A stretch of 64,000 nt of DNA, taken from Glutinoglossum americanum. Taxonomy: Eukaryota; Ascomycota; Geoglossomycetes; Geoglossales; Geoglossaceae. Below are positions 33,749-45,985 of this stretch, in pieces. The stretch lies in NCBI GenBank assembly GCA_020080175.1, contig JAGHQL010000006.1:1-64000 (forward strand), given 5' to 3'. Under the pieces are notes generated by a model. The model searched no databases and had not been told where the DNA came from. It was given only the letters and a program-made list of their open reading frames with translations. Each line of letters starts with the position of its first letter. The stretch's first letter is position 1. The position numbers and the translations under genes were made by a program.

Positions 33749-35203
33749 TTACGTCACATATGGCTTAAAAGCCGGCTCAGAATCCACCCTCGGGGAATAC
33801 GCCAGTGCGTTTAGGGCCCCAGTCACCGTCATGGCTTCTGTGAGGAGCACGTCGCCCGCCGTGAGCCCATTAGCCGCAGGCGTCCTACACACATTCGGCA
33901 CATTAAGCCGGCTGACCTGTCCCGGCCCTGGGTGCTGCAAAGCGTCGACAGTCAGCTCCCAGGCCAGTGGGTGTATCAGCACACCGGCATGTCCATAGAA
34001 CCCGCCGGCGAGAGAACCCGGACCGCATACGACTTGGACTTGGTTGTTCGACACACCGACAGTACGGGCATCGTTTAGGAAGCTGGATGCGCCCGAGCCA
34101 CTTTGCGGCTGTACGATCTCATCGGTACCGGAGTAGATGGTCGTCGTAGGGATGTAGGCGCTGTCCCCGCCGCTGGACCGGAGCTTCCGGATGAGGTTCG
34201 AGTCGTAGGTCTGCTGCAAGATTGACGGAGTGCAGCCTAACAACATATTCAGGGGAAATCCGGGGCAGAGGGTGTACGCCAACTTCGTGCCGTGGTAATC
34301 CCCACTGACTGCAATGTGATCACTTACCAGCCCTCTAGTAGACGGCCAGTATTTCAAGCCCCACTGTGTGTCTAAAGACCCCTGAGACCAGGTGATGACA
34401 CTGACATTCCTACCCCCCGTGATAGCGGAGATGTAATGTATGGCATATGCGACGTACTCGGCATTGGCTTGGATGTCGCCAAGTGAGAAGCCGGGAATGT
34501 TTAGCCAAAGGGGATCTGCCCAGGTGGTGCTGCTCAAGAGTTTCGCAAAGTTGCCCTTATAGGTTGTACCTCCAGGGACGGCCGTGCCGGGGACAAGGAT
34601 GACGGTCTGCTTCGAACCCCGGCCGAACTCGAAGGCGGAGGGGATGTAGATAGCGCTACGGAGAGCCTTCTCCAGGATTGAATATGAGGGGTCAGCAGAG
34701 GATGACTGGGGGTAGATTGTCGTTGGGGGTTCGGGGTTGGAGTTGTCTGTAGAATCAATATCGATGCCACCACGCTTCGCGAGGCTGACCTTCACGTTGC
34801 CTGGATCCAATCCATGAAGATACAATGACGCAGCACTATCGATCAGAGATGATGTAGATCCAGTGTACTCATCTTCCATTATGGCTAGTATGTCCTGGAT
34901 TGTTGTTGGCGTAGAGGCTGGTTTGACCGCCTCGAAGATAGACTTGTAGGCTGAGACTACCTCAGGCCGGCCGGCCTGATGACTAGCAATTGCGTCCGAG
35001 ATTACGGTGAGGTTGGAAGAGAGCATTCCGGGCTGGCTGATGCTGTCTGGCGGGAGAGCAGCAATCCCCCCCAGAGGGTCGTCACGGGCTGCAAGCGGCG
35101 GGTCACGCTTCAAATGCCATGACGGTGAAACTGGCGTGGAACCTACTAGAGCCACCAGTAAAGATCCACAAAAGAAAAGTCTTGAGAGGGGGCAAGAAGT
35201 CAT
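33749..35203 (-). CDS. secreted lipase, Candida antarctica lipase B (CalB) type
   Basis: A single exon of about 484 residues. The start at 35203 is chosen because MTSCPLSRLFFCGSLLVALVG forms a signal peptide; the frame is open further upstream. After a pro-region of about 180 residues comes the alpha/beta-hydrolase core: ILVPGTAVPGGTTYKGNF (oxyanion region), VSVITWSQGSLDTQWGLKYW with the CalB-type nucleophile motif TWSQG, VSGDYHGT, the acid TDEIVQPQ, and the His in YGHAGVLIHPLAWEL. These are the CalB landmarks (Ser-Asp-His) in the right order, so an extracellular triacylglycerol or ester hydrolase is likely. The pro-region (with LAKRGG, a possible Kex2 site) is longer than that of CalB itself but is seen in CalB-like ascomycete lipases. 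The C-terminus carries two further Cys-containing segments. Confidence 0.9.
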   Translation of the reverse strand: MTSCPLSRLFFCGSLLVALVGSTPVSPSWHLKRDPPLAARDDPLGGIAALPPDSISQPGMLSSNLTVISDAIASHQAGRPEVVSAYKSIFEAVKPASTPTTIQDILAIMEDEYTGSTSSLIDSAASLYLHGLDPGNVKVSLAKRGGIDIDSTDNSNPEPPTTIYPQSSSADPSYSILEKALRSAIYIPSAFEFGRGSKQTVILVPGTAVPGGTTYKGNFAKLLSSTTWADPLWLNIPGFSLGDIQANAEYVAYAIHYISAITGGRNVSVITWSQGSLDTQWGLKYWPSTRGLVSDHIAVSGDYHGTKLAYTLCPGFPLNMLLGCTPSILQQTYDSNLIRKLRSSGGDSAYIPTTTIYSGTDEIVQPQSGSGASSFLNDARTVGVSNNQVQVVCGPGSLAGGFYGHAGVLIHPLAWELTVDALQHPGPGQVSRLNVPNVCRTPAANGLTAGDVLLTEAMTVTGALNALAYSPRVDSEPAFKPYVT

Positions 35204-37594
35204 GTCGGAGTGGACTCTGTAATGAACTGACGAAGGGTGATTAGTATCTAAATAAAGGGGGCTACTTATGGACATTAGAAATCGGATCAACAGTCGTCTA
35301 TTTAAACCCTCCGAATTCCTATACATGTCCTAGCAGTCCTACGACAATATGTCCCAGTTACCTCCTGCCTAACTTTCTCCTTGTAAATCCCAACATTGCC
35401 ACCTTGTCATCCCCGAAATGCTCGTTAGTATAAAAATCCTCGATTCAGTCGGCCTTTAATTCCCATATTTCCTAGTGTGGATAACTATCCGTGCGACACG
35501 CGATAGGCACCCAGGCCGCCCGGCTAGGCGCCGGCCATTTGATGGGGCAATTGGAATGAGGCGTGAATTGCCGGCACGCGATGTCGCAAGGAGAATTTGG
35601 TGTCTGATGCGCACCGTATCGGTACATGTTCTGACAGCCTCTCTGACTCCTAGTCCCATACATACCTTCTAGCTCGGTAGATGGCCCTATTTAATTTGGT
35701 GTATCTTGTTTGTGTGATCAGCGCGGGGATGTTGGGCGGGGCGACGTCTGCAACAGGAAACTCCGCCGTTCCACAAATTAATTTTCCCTCGCGCAATCTG
35801 TTTCGGGATGAGCCGCTCCTAGGCGAACGCCTTTCACATGCGGTTGTGGACAGGAACACCTCGGATTAAGTCCTCTAATAGGTTCAGACGCGATTCTGCG
35901 GAAACGTTGGGAAAACTCTTGGTGGGGGAGGTTCCTACATTAGGTGGAGGAATGTGACGCGCCGGTGATCCTTAACGCGTAGACGGTCCGTGCGAGAAAG
36001 GAACTTCCGAAGTCATCACGTAAATCGAGTTTCTTTCAAGGGATATCATACAACCATGCTGTCAACCTGCGCAACGACAACCATAAGCACCGAGGTCCAA
36101 CTCGAAGATTCTGCTTGGGGATCTTTCTCCGTTGTATGTTACCCCGCGAGTGAACATAATTCTTAACGTAACAAATCGCTCATCTCTCACAAGTAAGCTT
36201 GTATCCACCGAGGATAGTACACGAGGTTCATGAGGTTTCCAAGGGGGTTTTGATATCTGATATCTGGGGGGGTCTATTCAAGGTAAGAAAGTTTTACGGG
36301 TGATCACCGAGACGTCCGGATCGGCGGGAGCCATTCCTCTATAGACTACTCCGTAATCACGACAGATCCGTAAATAGTATTTGCGTTTCGTGCAGGCCCC
36401 GTGCTCCTATGGGTAAGCATCAAACCCGGGAACCACAACAGTTGTAAACATGACTGGAATGTCCTTAGCACAGTGGGTTCTTCGGGGAGGAGACAAAACA
36501 CGCAACACACACCGTCGAACATGGGGACTTTGCCTTGAAGAAACAACCCGTACGGCCAGACAAATTAGGTGGTTTTCATCGACGCTAGGGTGCATTTTCT
36601 AGTCAAACTTAATGGATTTGGTACCATTTCAGAAGTCTACTAAAGCAGCCTCTACCGAACAGCAAAAAAGCCAACGCTGCTTTTGAGGCCAATCTCAATC
36701 CTTTAGCACACCCTTCCCTTTACCCGTTGTACTGTGTTGGATTTGGTTTATCTAGCTCTGTATATGCCGATTTGGCAGGTCCTGTTGTAAGGGGGATGTA
36801 GAGGTACAGAAACAGCAAGTACCACACTGAATATCGAAGCCTCGTTTCGTGGGGGCTAAAAAAACCCACTTGAAAATGCGAAGAGTCAGCTAGGTAATCC
36901 TTGAGCTTCGCCTCCGCACTCTGCATCTTTTTTTTCCTGCCGCGCCTCAGCTTCGCTGTATTCGTAGCAGCGGACTAGATTTCAGTTCACTAGCATATCG
37001 CCCCCATAATGGCCTCATACTCACCCATCTGCTCTGTTAGGGCTGTACCGCCTTGGGCTTGTCCCTTGGCCTATTGGTATAGAGGTAAGAAGGAAGAAGG
37101 GTGTGGGTGGCCATGTGGTCATATCGAGCTATTCCGCTGCTCAGTCCGTTTATCCGTTGTATTTGCGGCTTTCTAGCAAAAAAGAAATACAGTAGGAATC
37201 TAAAGGATCAAATAATTGCTAAAGTTGGGATTTCGCCACCCACTTTAGTGAAGCCCGTAGGAATCTTTGCCATCAGAGGGATGTTCTCAACCGGGGGTGC
37301 GGGTTCTTAACCTGCCCCGCACCCCGCTCTACCCCCTACCTTCTAATGCTATGCGGGTGCTTGCCAAGGAGTATCACTATTATTGGTCTAAACTTCATGC
37401 AGCGCAAGAAAAAAGAAATATGAAGCGAGGATCACATGAAAACATCCCCCATACATTAGGGACCCTCAATCTAACGATAAGTCACAATATCTCTCACTGC
37501 CTTACCACAACAAATAGTTATTGCACTATTGCCAACTAGCCCCCCGTTCTTCCAACTAAAAGAAATTTACGTTGGCTGCCCCTGTTAACTCAAG
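35204..37594. other. 2.4-kb gene-poor region
   Basis: No supported gene. A TATA-like TTTAAATA (35299-35306, minus strand) lies about 100 bases before the lipase start. One copy of the dispersed 18-19-nt motif lies at 36641-36658, beside a small AAAGCAGC / GCTGCTTT inverted repeat. Confidence 0.5.
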
Positions 37595-37991
37595 ATGTCG
37601 CACTTGTCGATAGCACAAATGACAGCGACCTATAAAAAAGCCGAACAGGACGCTAAAGACGTCTTTGCACACGCAGAGTCCATCTCCAATGGCCCAGACG
37701 CCAAAGCACGCGTTAAGGAGATTGAAGCTCTCCTAGCTCAAGTCTTCGAGGATGCCCACACGTATGCCTTCCCCTTGATCCCCACAGTCCGTTTTCTAGA
37801 GGCTAAACCGCTGGACAATCAGTGCTGAACGCCTACGCACCGATATCTGGGCACATTTCTCCACCTCGCCGGATGTGGGTCATATGAATGCTGTGACGCA
37901 TCTTGATGACCATATATTCAAGAAGGCACATCAAATGTTACAGAGGAATAAGATTGCGTATAATCCGGAGTGGATTCATGGGAAGAGATAG
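37595..37991 (+). CDS. small soluble protein, unknown
   Basis: Two exons (37595-37761 and 37823-37991) are joined by a 61-nt intron (donor GTATGC, branch GCTAAAC, acceptor ATCAG), giving 111 residues. The product is hydrophilic and mostly helical by eye (YKKAEQDAKDVFAHAESISN, RVKEIEALLAQVFEDAHT, then LDDHIFKKAHQMLQRNKIAY). It has no signal peptide, membrane segment or Cys pairs. No family is recognised. The well-formed intron and continuous frame argue that it is a real gene. Confidence 0.6.
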
Positions 37992-40357
37992 GTGAGATGG
38001 CGAAAGGTGCTGTTATAAGCTTAGGCAGAAGGATGGGTTGAGGAAGTGGATGGGTATAAGATGGTGGTAGTTTTTAAGGGGCCCCTTGATTTGAATCCTA
38101 TTCGAGGATAATATGTAGTCATTTCATCGCACTAGCTATCGCGTATTGCCACAACGAAACGTTTAAACTAGTCTCTTCTTTCGATATTACCCTGAATACC
38201 AGGTCTCGAAATGCTCCATAAACAGGAGTCGCTTTACGGCTGCGGAGCGCTCCAGACGAAAATCTTCAAATAATAGTCGGGGGTGACTCGAGGATCTGGG
38301 AGTATCCTGGGATTGGTGGAGACGTCGTACATACATATATAGAGGATCGAGGAGCTCTATAAAATCCCACGAGCATTTCAATCTCGCGACACCATGATCT
38401 CAAAAGCCAGTGTCGAGAATGTTGGTGAAATCTAATGCCGCGAAGAAAAGGGGGGAGTGGATGAACGGAAGTTGATGAGCGGATTTGGGAACACGTCCCT
38501 TGGGGAAAGGAGAGTTAGGCGGTGCAGTGGTAGAATAAGACTCTTGCGGAAGGTGGGGGACCTTCGCCTCATATATTTGGGGATACCGGTTCGAATCTCG
38601 CTTTGCCCAGAACACGATGGGGTTTCCCTCGAATGGGTGTCTGACGTCATCGAAAAAAAGTCCCGCCCAGGAGCAGCCACCGCTGCCGGAATTCCCTGGC
38701 GCCTCAAGATAGCTATAGGAAATACGCGTCCATACTCTCATATCTAAATTCATCGAGTTTACCGTCGTTAAAGTCAATTTTATCTTCCGCAGGCGGTTCT
38801 CCAGACTGCGAAGAAACGAGGATCTCTGGTGCCGGGTGGGAATAGCGGGTGTTTGTTGTCACGAGCACGCAGCGGGTGTGTAGAACAGGCTTAATTGGTA
38901 GAACGGAATACATGGAGACGCCTTCCATATAAGGCCAGAGCAAAAAACAGCTATCCTGAGGTCGGAAGGAGCCTCCATGTAACACGAGAGCCACTTTCGC
39001 GGAACCATGCATGCTGCCGAGCAGCATACCCGCACCTCCATTACAAGCATTTCAACAGATATGAACAAGGCTGTGAAAGAAGCAGAGCGTGCTTCGCTCC
39101 TACATCACGTATACATGTGGACCTAGTGAGCGAATCAGAGCGCAAACTATCCTTACTCGCCAGCTTAACGACCCGAATGGCCAACACCCGTTTACTGCCC
39201 TGTGGTGTGCCAAGCAGTCTAAAAGGGTGATCATGCGATTGCTGGCAGGTTAACTTTCCTGCAGCGCCTAGATCTCGATGGGCCCAGCCCTTTTGCAGCA
39301 TGCCAAAAGATGCGTTCTAGCAACGGATATTGGGGCACGGTACGGGAGAAACCGTTGCGCGAGCGGATCGCAGGTCCTAACGTTTGTGACGCAAGCCGTG
39401 AGCAGTCGCGAGCGAGGTAGAGTGAGTTAGAACGTCTCTTCTCATTTCCAATCTCAAGGAATAGGGCAGAAGGGGTTATCCAATGTGGCAGAAATCGGCT
39501 CCGCAGCTGAAAGTTTTGATATCGTTCGTGTGAGCGGGGAAGTCGAGTGATGGACAAATCAGAATCAAGTTGTGTGTGTGCTTTTTTCGCCTTGTAAATT
39601 TCTTACGGGAATTTCCCCCAGGGTATTTCAGGAATTTCTATGCAGGCCCACTGCAGATCTGCCGATCAATCATCAGATGGGTGGTGAGCCTCACCAAAGG
39701 CTGTCTCAGCTTCTGCTCCATCTAACCAGTTCATTATTGATTCCACTGAATTGTTCAATCTTGCACGTGAGGCGACTGGTAGATCACTTCCTGTCTGGGG
39801 TAATTAGGCGCATCCGCATAATCATCCGGAACCGAGCGCTGGAGTTTCGTCTGAAGGATCAGTCGAGAGGGGGAGAGCTGAGTGATTGGGTCTTATCTTG
39901 AAGTCACGAAATTTTTGAATCGAGCGCAAGGGCATCGTCAGCTTGCCGAGTTGATAAAGAGCCAGGTCTTCGGAAACAATACTATTGCTGGGTTGAGGCG
40001 CTGGAGATTCGTCCGATTGCTCAATTGCGAAAAAAGCTGTGATTGGGATCGTGCCTCGAGTTATTTACAACCCTGTAAGTCCTACGTACATGGATCTTAT
40101 AGAACATGATCTACAGGGCATAGGAAGTGATAGATATCCCACTTCTGAAGTTTGCTGACCAGCAAAGACCCTAGCTGAGTCCTCAAATCCACATCGCCAA
40201 ACGGGCTTGATAGAGTTGGAGGCTGTCGTACAATAAGGACCAAACGAGTAAGTCTCCGGTCATCCAACCACCAATCAACTGCGAATGCGCTCAACGGTCT
40301 TCGCCAACACGACAGGAGATCCGCTCATTTTAGCTTCACAGTCCCCCAGCAGAAGCC
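37992..40357. other. 2.4-kb gene-poor region
   Basis: No supported protein gene. It contains a tRNA-like/SINE-like stretch (38510-38605) and many short open frames without recognisable products. Confidence 0.5.
38510..38605 (+). other. tRNA-like / SINE-like relic
   Basis: GGTGCAGTGGTAGAAT resembles a D-arm/A-box. About 65 bases downstream CCGGTTCGAATCTCGC is a near-consensus B box. The interval is too long for a plain tRNA and the acceptor ends do not pair, so a tRNA-derived short repeat is more likely than a functional tRNA. Confidence 0.35.
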
Positions 40358-41772
40358 ATGGCGTTAACCATGCGTTGGTCTCCCATTATGGACGCAGCAG
40401 CCACAAGTCCCGATCGAGGCTGGATTCCCTCCCACAATGAGAGTTCATATTATGAGCAGCTATCCAGCATCGGTGAACGGGAGCTCCCTCCAGGCTTTCC
40501 TCCGCAAATAACCTCGGAGATGGCTTGGAGCGGTCGCACATTCGAGTTTGACAGCTCTAACCTCCTCGTCTTAATTCCTGCTCACGTCCGTGAGCTCGAG
40601 GAAGCGAGCGAATACTTCAAAGGTATGTCTGGAGCATGAAACGCATACTCTATCCCATCGGTTCTCATGAGTGTATCAGGCCTTAGTGCTCCAATGGAAG
40701 TGCTGTCGAGCGCCACTTTCCCGTTGCCAACCCTTGGGCCCATTTTGAGTAATTTCGCGAAGCAAGTTTATGATGGAAAGGGACTCTTTGCTGTGAGAGG
40801 CTTGAATCCCGACAATTACTCTCGGGAGACGAACGTAGTCATGTACGTCGGAATATCGTCTTATATCGGAGGGACCCGTGGTCGCCAAGACGAGTTCGGA
40901 AATATGCTACGTAAGTTGAGTTGATCTGACCAAGCGATTGTCGGTCTCACAAACACAATGAACCATAGTTCACCTAACCGATCTTGGCTCCGCGGTCGCC
41001 CCCGAGACCGAGCGTCAGGCTCCGTATTCGAGCGTCAGCCAGGTAGGGAGATTGGTTATTGCATATGGGCCGAGGACTAACCAGAGTTTAGCCATTCCAC
41101 ACAGATATAGGGAGCATCCTTGGGTTGTACACTCTTGGGGAAGCGGTTAAAGGTGGCGAGAGTAAGCTTGCGTCTTCTTCCACGGTGTATAACCAGATTG
41201 CGATTATGCGCCCGGATGTCATTCGGCTTCTCGCCAAGTCTAATTGGGTATTTGATCGGTATCCCTCCCTCGAGCATTCCATACAACAGTCACTGATAGC
41301 ACCCAGCTTTGGACAGACTCCGAGGTACTCGACTCGGCCTTTGCTATACCACGAAGACGGAAGGGTAATCCTATCATTCTCGAGACGCCCATTGGTTGGC
41401 TCGTTCACCTCTCCCCGAAGCAAAGGCATTCCAGGTCTTACCAATGAACAAGTCGAGGCCTTAAATCTCGTCCATTTCGTTGCCGAGGAGCATGCATTGA
41501 CCATCAAGCTCAAAAAGGGAGATATTATGTTCTGGAACAATCTCGGGCTTTTGCACTGTCGTAATGGTTTCACCGATTCGGCGGAACACAAGAGGCACCT
41601 CGTCCGCCTTTGGCTGCATGACGAGAACAATGCCTGGCCTATTCCACGAGAACTCCGGAATGCCTGGCAGGATTCGTATATTCATAGTGGTCGCCAACAG
41701 CATTGGCCGATCGAGCCGATCATCGACAGGGAATATGTATCGACCCAACAGCGTGCCTCCGGACACGCCTAA
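40358..41772 (+). CDS. TauD/TfdA-like Fe(II)/2-oxoglutarate dioxygenase
   Basis: Four exons are inferred (40358-40622, 40680-40910, 40969-41042, 41092-41772), about 416 residues. The iron-binding HxD motif lies at the start of exon 4 (PFHTDIGSILGLYTLGEA). The distal His and the 2-oxoglutarate-binding Arg fit the C-terminal segment LLHCRNGFTDSAEHKRHLVRLWLHD. LFAVRGLNPDNYS and YVGISSYIGGTRGRQD are typical of the fungal TauD/TfdA group. It is therefore predicted to hydroxylate or desaturate a small molecule with Fe(II), O2 and 2-oxoglutarate; the substrate is unknown. It has no targeting peptide. It lies 1.3 kb upstream of a Zn2Cys6 regulator on the same strand, which may or may not control it. 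Confidence 0.88.
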
Positions 41773-43077
41773 ACAGACTGGCCTGGTGATCTGAATTTGG
41801 TTAATTATTTCTGAGGTTCGTTGGAATATCTCAATGACATGCGTATGGCCTTGTGCTGGCTGTGATGACGACTCAAGTTGCAAGTTACCGGTATCGACAG
41901 ATATTTGGGAGAGGCGTTCAGCGGACGTTCCTCATTTTGAGATGATTGGTCAACTGTGTCCCATAATCTATTTTCAACTTTACCTCTGGGTGGCCAGCTC
42001 TATAGTCTTCCTTTCAACATGTGTTACTTCTATGATGGTAGTTGGAAACCGACGACGATCTCTATTGAGCTTATCGCCGGCGCGGTGGGTTTTGTTTTCT
42101 GGATAGGTGTCTGCCTGGAAATTGATTGACCGTCAGTGTTGCCGCCATAAAATAAGGGGCGAGAAGGCTGGAAACCTATAGTAGTCCTCCGCGCTTCCCT
42201 TTTATGTACGCGTAAATGAGAACTAGCTTGAGCAACCGATCATGTTTGTCGCTCTTTGCCTCTGAACTGGTGGTCCTCGCTGGCGGCTTTACTAGCTCTC
42301 GTCTTCTCGATCTGAGAGTTCAGCATTGATGGGGCTTCGCAACGTGCTCTAGAGCTCTCTCTTAACCTGGTAGGGTTGGTCGTCTCATTGTTTTCAAGAT
42401 TGATGGTGGGGATATCCTGAGCGATTTTCTCCGGCTCTGCGCGCGGCCGTTGGCCTTGGCGCGGTGAACAACTCCCCGCAAACATCTGATTCGACCCCTT
42501 CCCGCTGATCGGCAAAATTGATCAGATGAGTTTCCTCGCAATGCGCGTATGTTCTATGATGCACGAAACCAAGGCTAATGTGAGGTAATGTGCATATGTA
42601 TGTATATGTATGTACTATGCACGGGTCGATGCTAACGTTGGCTACTGTGGAGGTATCCGTTTCGGCGTTCACGAGACTAGAACTTCCCCAACAGCAAAAC
42701 CTTTCACCCTCTAAAAATCGGAGAGGACGAGATTCAAGCCTTATTGGCTCGTAAGCCTTCTCAACATTTTCCAACCACTGAAATTGTATCGGCGGCCCCG
42801 GATGTCGTCGTGAGGCGGAAGCATTTATTGTGGCGGAGCTTACAGGGAAGAGAGTCCAAAGCAGGATTGGACATCAGCGATCATTGGATATCAAGTTATT
42901 GCGTCAGCGAGGAACCAGGCGCCAAGCGACCGATGACCTCATAGGAGAAGGCTTCGGATAATGGTTAAATATGCAAAAGCACCTCTACCGCGTCAAATTT
43001 TCAACCACACTATACGCACCCTTCGCGCTCATTCTTTCTTTTTCAATCTGCCTCTCGTTTCTCTACATGATCGCATA
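41773..43077. other. intergenic region
   Basis: No supported gene. A short TATG-rich repeat lies at about 42593-42618. The right end is the leader of the Zn2Cys6 gene. Confidence 0.5.
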
Positions 43078-44990
43078 ATGGACCGCCTATTCGGTAGCAA
43101 CAACCTCGACGGTTTCTGGAGCTTTCGCTCAGACGCGCCCGGTGTCGATGAATCCGATCTTCTCCCTCCAGGGGATTTTCCACAAAGCTTTGGGCATATC
43201 TCCCGGCCCTCATCAATTGATATGACGAACGTGACTACCCCAACGTCATTCAATGATACTTCAAACGTTTTAGTGGGGATGCCTCTGGGCTTCCCGGATT
43301 ATCCACACGATCTCGGAGTTTTCTGTATTTCTCATGGCCTGGTTGGGGGCCCTACTGAGACTGCCGGATTCTCCAAGCAGCTCCCCAGCCCTTCATCAAA
43401 CGACGTCATTCAAGCGAACGCCCTGATACCCTCGGCGGAGACATCTCCAAAAGTTCGTCGTGCCCTCTACTAGTTAAGGTGTGCACTTGCTAATGGTTGC
43501 TCTTCCATAGAACTACAAGAAGCGGTCACACTCACCAGAGAACTTTCCTGTCGAACGCGTAAAAGGAAGTCGTTGTTCAAGGTTCAAAACTGAAGAGGCG
43601 CGGCAAGAGACAAGGAATACTCGCGAGAAGGGCGCCTGTATTCCGTGCCAGAATAGCAAGCGACGTGTGAGCAACTTGCCATACACTGGCATTTTAATGT
43701 GTATCTTAAGCTGACTACCCGGTAGTGCATAGAAGGTCCAGATCCAAAAGGCCCATGCACGAGATGTCTAGAGCGGAATATGAAGCCGGGAATGCCCCTA
43801 TGTTTTCGCCTAAAGACCCAGGATATTGAAGTTTTCCGGCGAGGTAGGATAAGCAAATCTTGTCTAAGCAACCCTTATCTTACTAACGTTTGCATATGAC
43901 GAAGGACCTACTATTGAATTCGCCTGGTCTTGTCGTTGGAAGAGTAAGGATATCAAACTCGAGGCCAAATCTATCTGGAAGCCCATCACCGAGCTGCCGA
44001 CTAGCCGCACCGATGAATTCAAAGTGGTAGAGTTATCGCAAGGCCACAATTCGGAGAAGCTGCGTCTCCGCGTTCGCGAGTACAACCCCGAACCTGGTGA
44101 TAAGCAGTATTACACGTGGTACGACGGAGATTCAAAATACTTTTATAACACCACACCTTATGCCATCACGGATCTTCGCTACGCGCGAAGCGCAATCAAA
44201 AATTTCCTCGATAAGAACCTCGAGGGGTACCTGGATGTGCTACTTCTGAATGCTTCGCCAATCACGAAGCGCACGTTCAGGACGGCCTTGCAAAACCGAG
44301 ATCTCACTCTTCTAGGGCCTGCATTGAAGCTGTGGGTGGCAAGCCGCTTTATCGAGACCCCCTGGCATATCACCGGCTCCGAAACTCTTGGGATGTCCAG
44401 AGATACCCATATCAAGAGCCCATACCGCGATTGGGTTCCACAAACTCCCATAATGGATTTCCAGCTTGACAATCTCGTAATTCATGGTGTGCTCCAACCG
44501 CTCCTCAAGGAAATTCTCACCACACTTAGAACCAAGAGCTCAGCTAGCAAGCCAGAGGATTGGTTTGAGCGTCAATTAACCTATTTCATCTTGCTAAATA
44601 CAATTGAATTGACCATGGCGCATGATGTTGAATTTGCGAGAAGGTATAGAGTTGGGGGGGTATGTGTTCACTTTCTCCTATTAGCAATACATACCTAACG
44701 GTTCATAGTCTCGATGGTCAAACCGCCAGCTCATCGGAACGGTCACGCAGGGTGCGAACACACTGCTCACATGCTTCCACAACGCAAATAATGATCATTA
44801 CCCCTTCTCCGCCCCGTGGCCGGAAGTGGAGCGCTCTCACAAGTGGAGCCAGGAGCAGAAAACTTACATTACCGAAATCAGAGCCCTGCTTGAACAGCAG
44901 CAAGAGATCCAGACAGAGCCTGCCCAGGAGATGTTTTGGACTGGGCAGTTACATCGGGCGGGATGGATCCCTGTGTCGGTTGTTGTATAA
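43078..44990 (+). CDS. Zn2Cys6-type transcriptional regulator
   Basis: Five exons are inferred (43078-43452, 43511-43666, 43726-43843, 43905-44659, 44709-44990), about 561 residues. Splicing exon 2 to exon 3 forms a binuclear cluster at residues 168-203: CIPCQNSKRRC, then PCTRC, then C, with spacing C-X2-C-X6-C-X9-C-X2-C-X11-C. The intron sits directly before the third Cys. The cluster is internal, after about 165 Ser/Pro-rich residues. The rest (VVELSQGHNSEKLRLRVREY, RYARSAIKNFLDKNLEGYLD, SRWSNRQLIGTVTQGANTLL, FWTGQLHRAGWIPV) matches a widespread fungal regulator group whose members carry this C-terminal region. No classical fungal-specific transcription-factor domain is seen. An in-frame Met at 42961 could extend the N-terminus. 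Target genes are unknown. Confidence 0.85.
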
Positions 44991-45985
44991 CGTTATTCGT
45001 TTGTATTCGGGAGGGGTCCCCTGAGTGTTGCAGTGTGTAATGGATGGATCATTTCTATGGCGTTTTATACCGTTAGGTTTAATGTTTCCTTAGCCTGTTC
45101 TTGCTAAATCTCCCTGAAAAGCTTATTGTAATACTAGAGCGAATTAGAGCGAAAAAGACAGTACGTAGATTGAAAGGGCATTTGGATAGAACGATGGATC
45201 TATTATCGCGTTTCGATCTTTGGGCGTTGAAAACCGAGAAGTTTCTTGCACATCTGTAAATAGAACTTAGGACCGAGTTCAAATTTAATAGATACGATAC
45301 TCTTCTAGCTTGGATTGGCATCTCTTGCGAATGCTGGTCCGCTTGGAGCGATCGCAAAGAACTATTACGATTGACTATTTATACATGGCTATTGATACAC
45401 GGTTGTTCGTCCCTAAACTGAAGAGCCCTTAAACAGATGCATTGAAAGATACCGAAAGGCTCTCGTAAAGCGAAATTCTTAAGCTGGAACGCTCGAGAAC
45501 AAAAGACCCAATGCGCCATTCAAATCTTCGATTCCTTTCTGCTTCGCACAAAAGCTTAGCGAGAGATCGGATGGCTATTGCGCATTGTGCTATCTTACCG
45601 GGGATCTCCAAGCGACAGCGACAGCGACTCATCATCCCCGAAGCCGAGGAGTATCCGCTCAGTCCTGTAGTTCTCGTTCCTCCAGCGCTCCATCGGAGTA
45701 TAACCCAGTGATAATGACGATGATTTGGTCAGATATTCTGTCAAATCTACGCCTGAGACTAGGATGGGTTTCGGATTTGAGGGGTTTTCGGAGGTTGCGG
45801 GGTTTGTAAGGGTCCTGGTATATATGGTAAGCAGGTTTCTGCAAAGTAAGGCGAGGGGAAGACGAACTCGGAAGTCGCCATCCGTGTGGAGGTTGTTTTG
45901 GACCGACGAAAAGATCCAAAGGGTGCTGTGATATCCCCTTCTTTTCGAGTTGGTTAATTATTGTTAAAATTTTCTATTTTCTTGT
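44991..45985. other. intergenic region
   Basis: Nothing is supported here; only short open frames on both strands. Confidence 0.45.

Noticed and set aside
42394-42774. 126-codon minus-strand frame before the second Zn2Cys6 gene
   Set aside because: No recognisable domain; includes a TATG simple repeat.
24152-45000. Secondary-metabolite gene cluster
   Set aside because: The oxidoreductases, dioxygenase and regulators are scattered and no backbone synthase (PKS, NRPS, terpene cyclase) is present.
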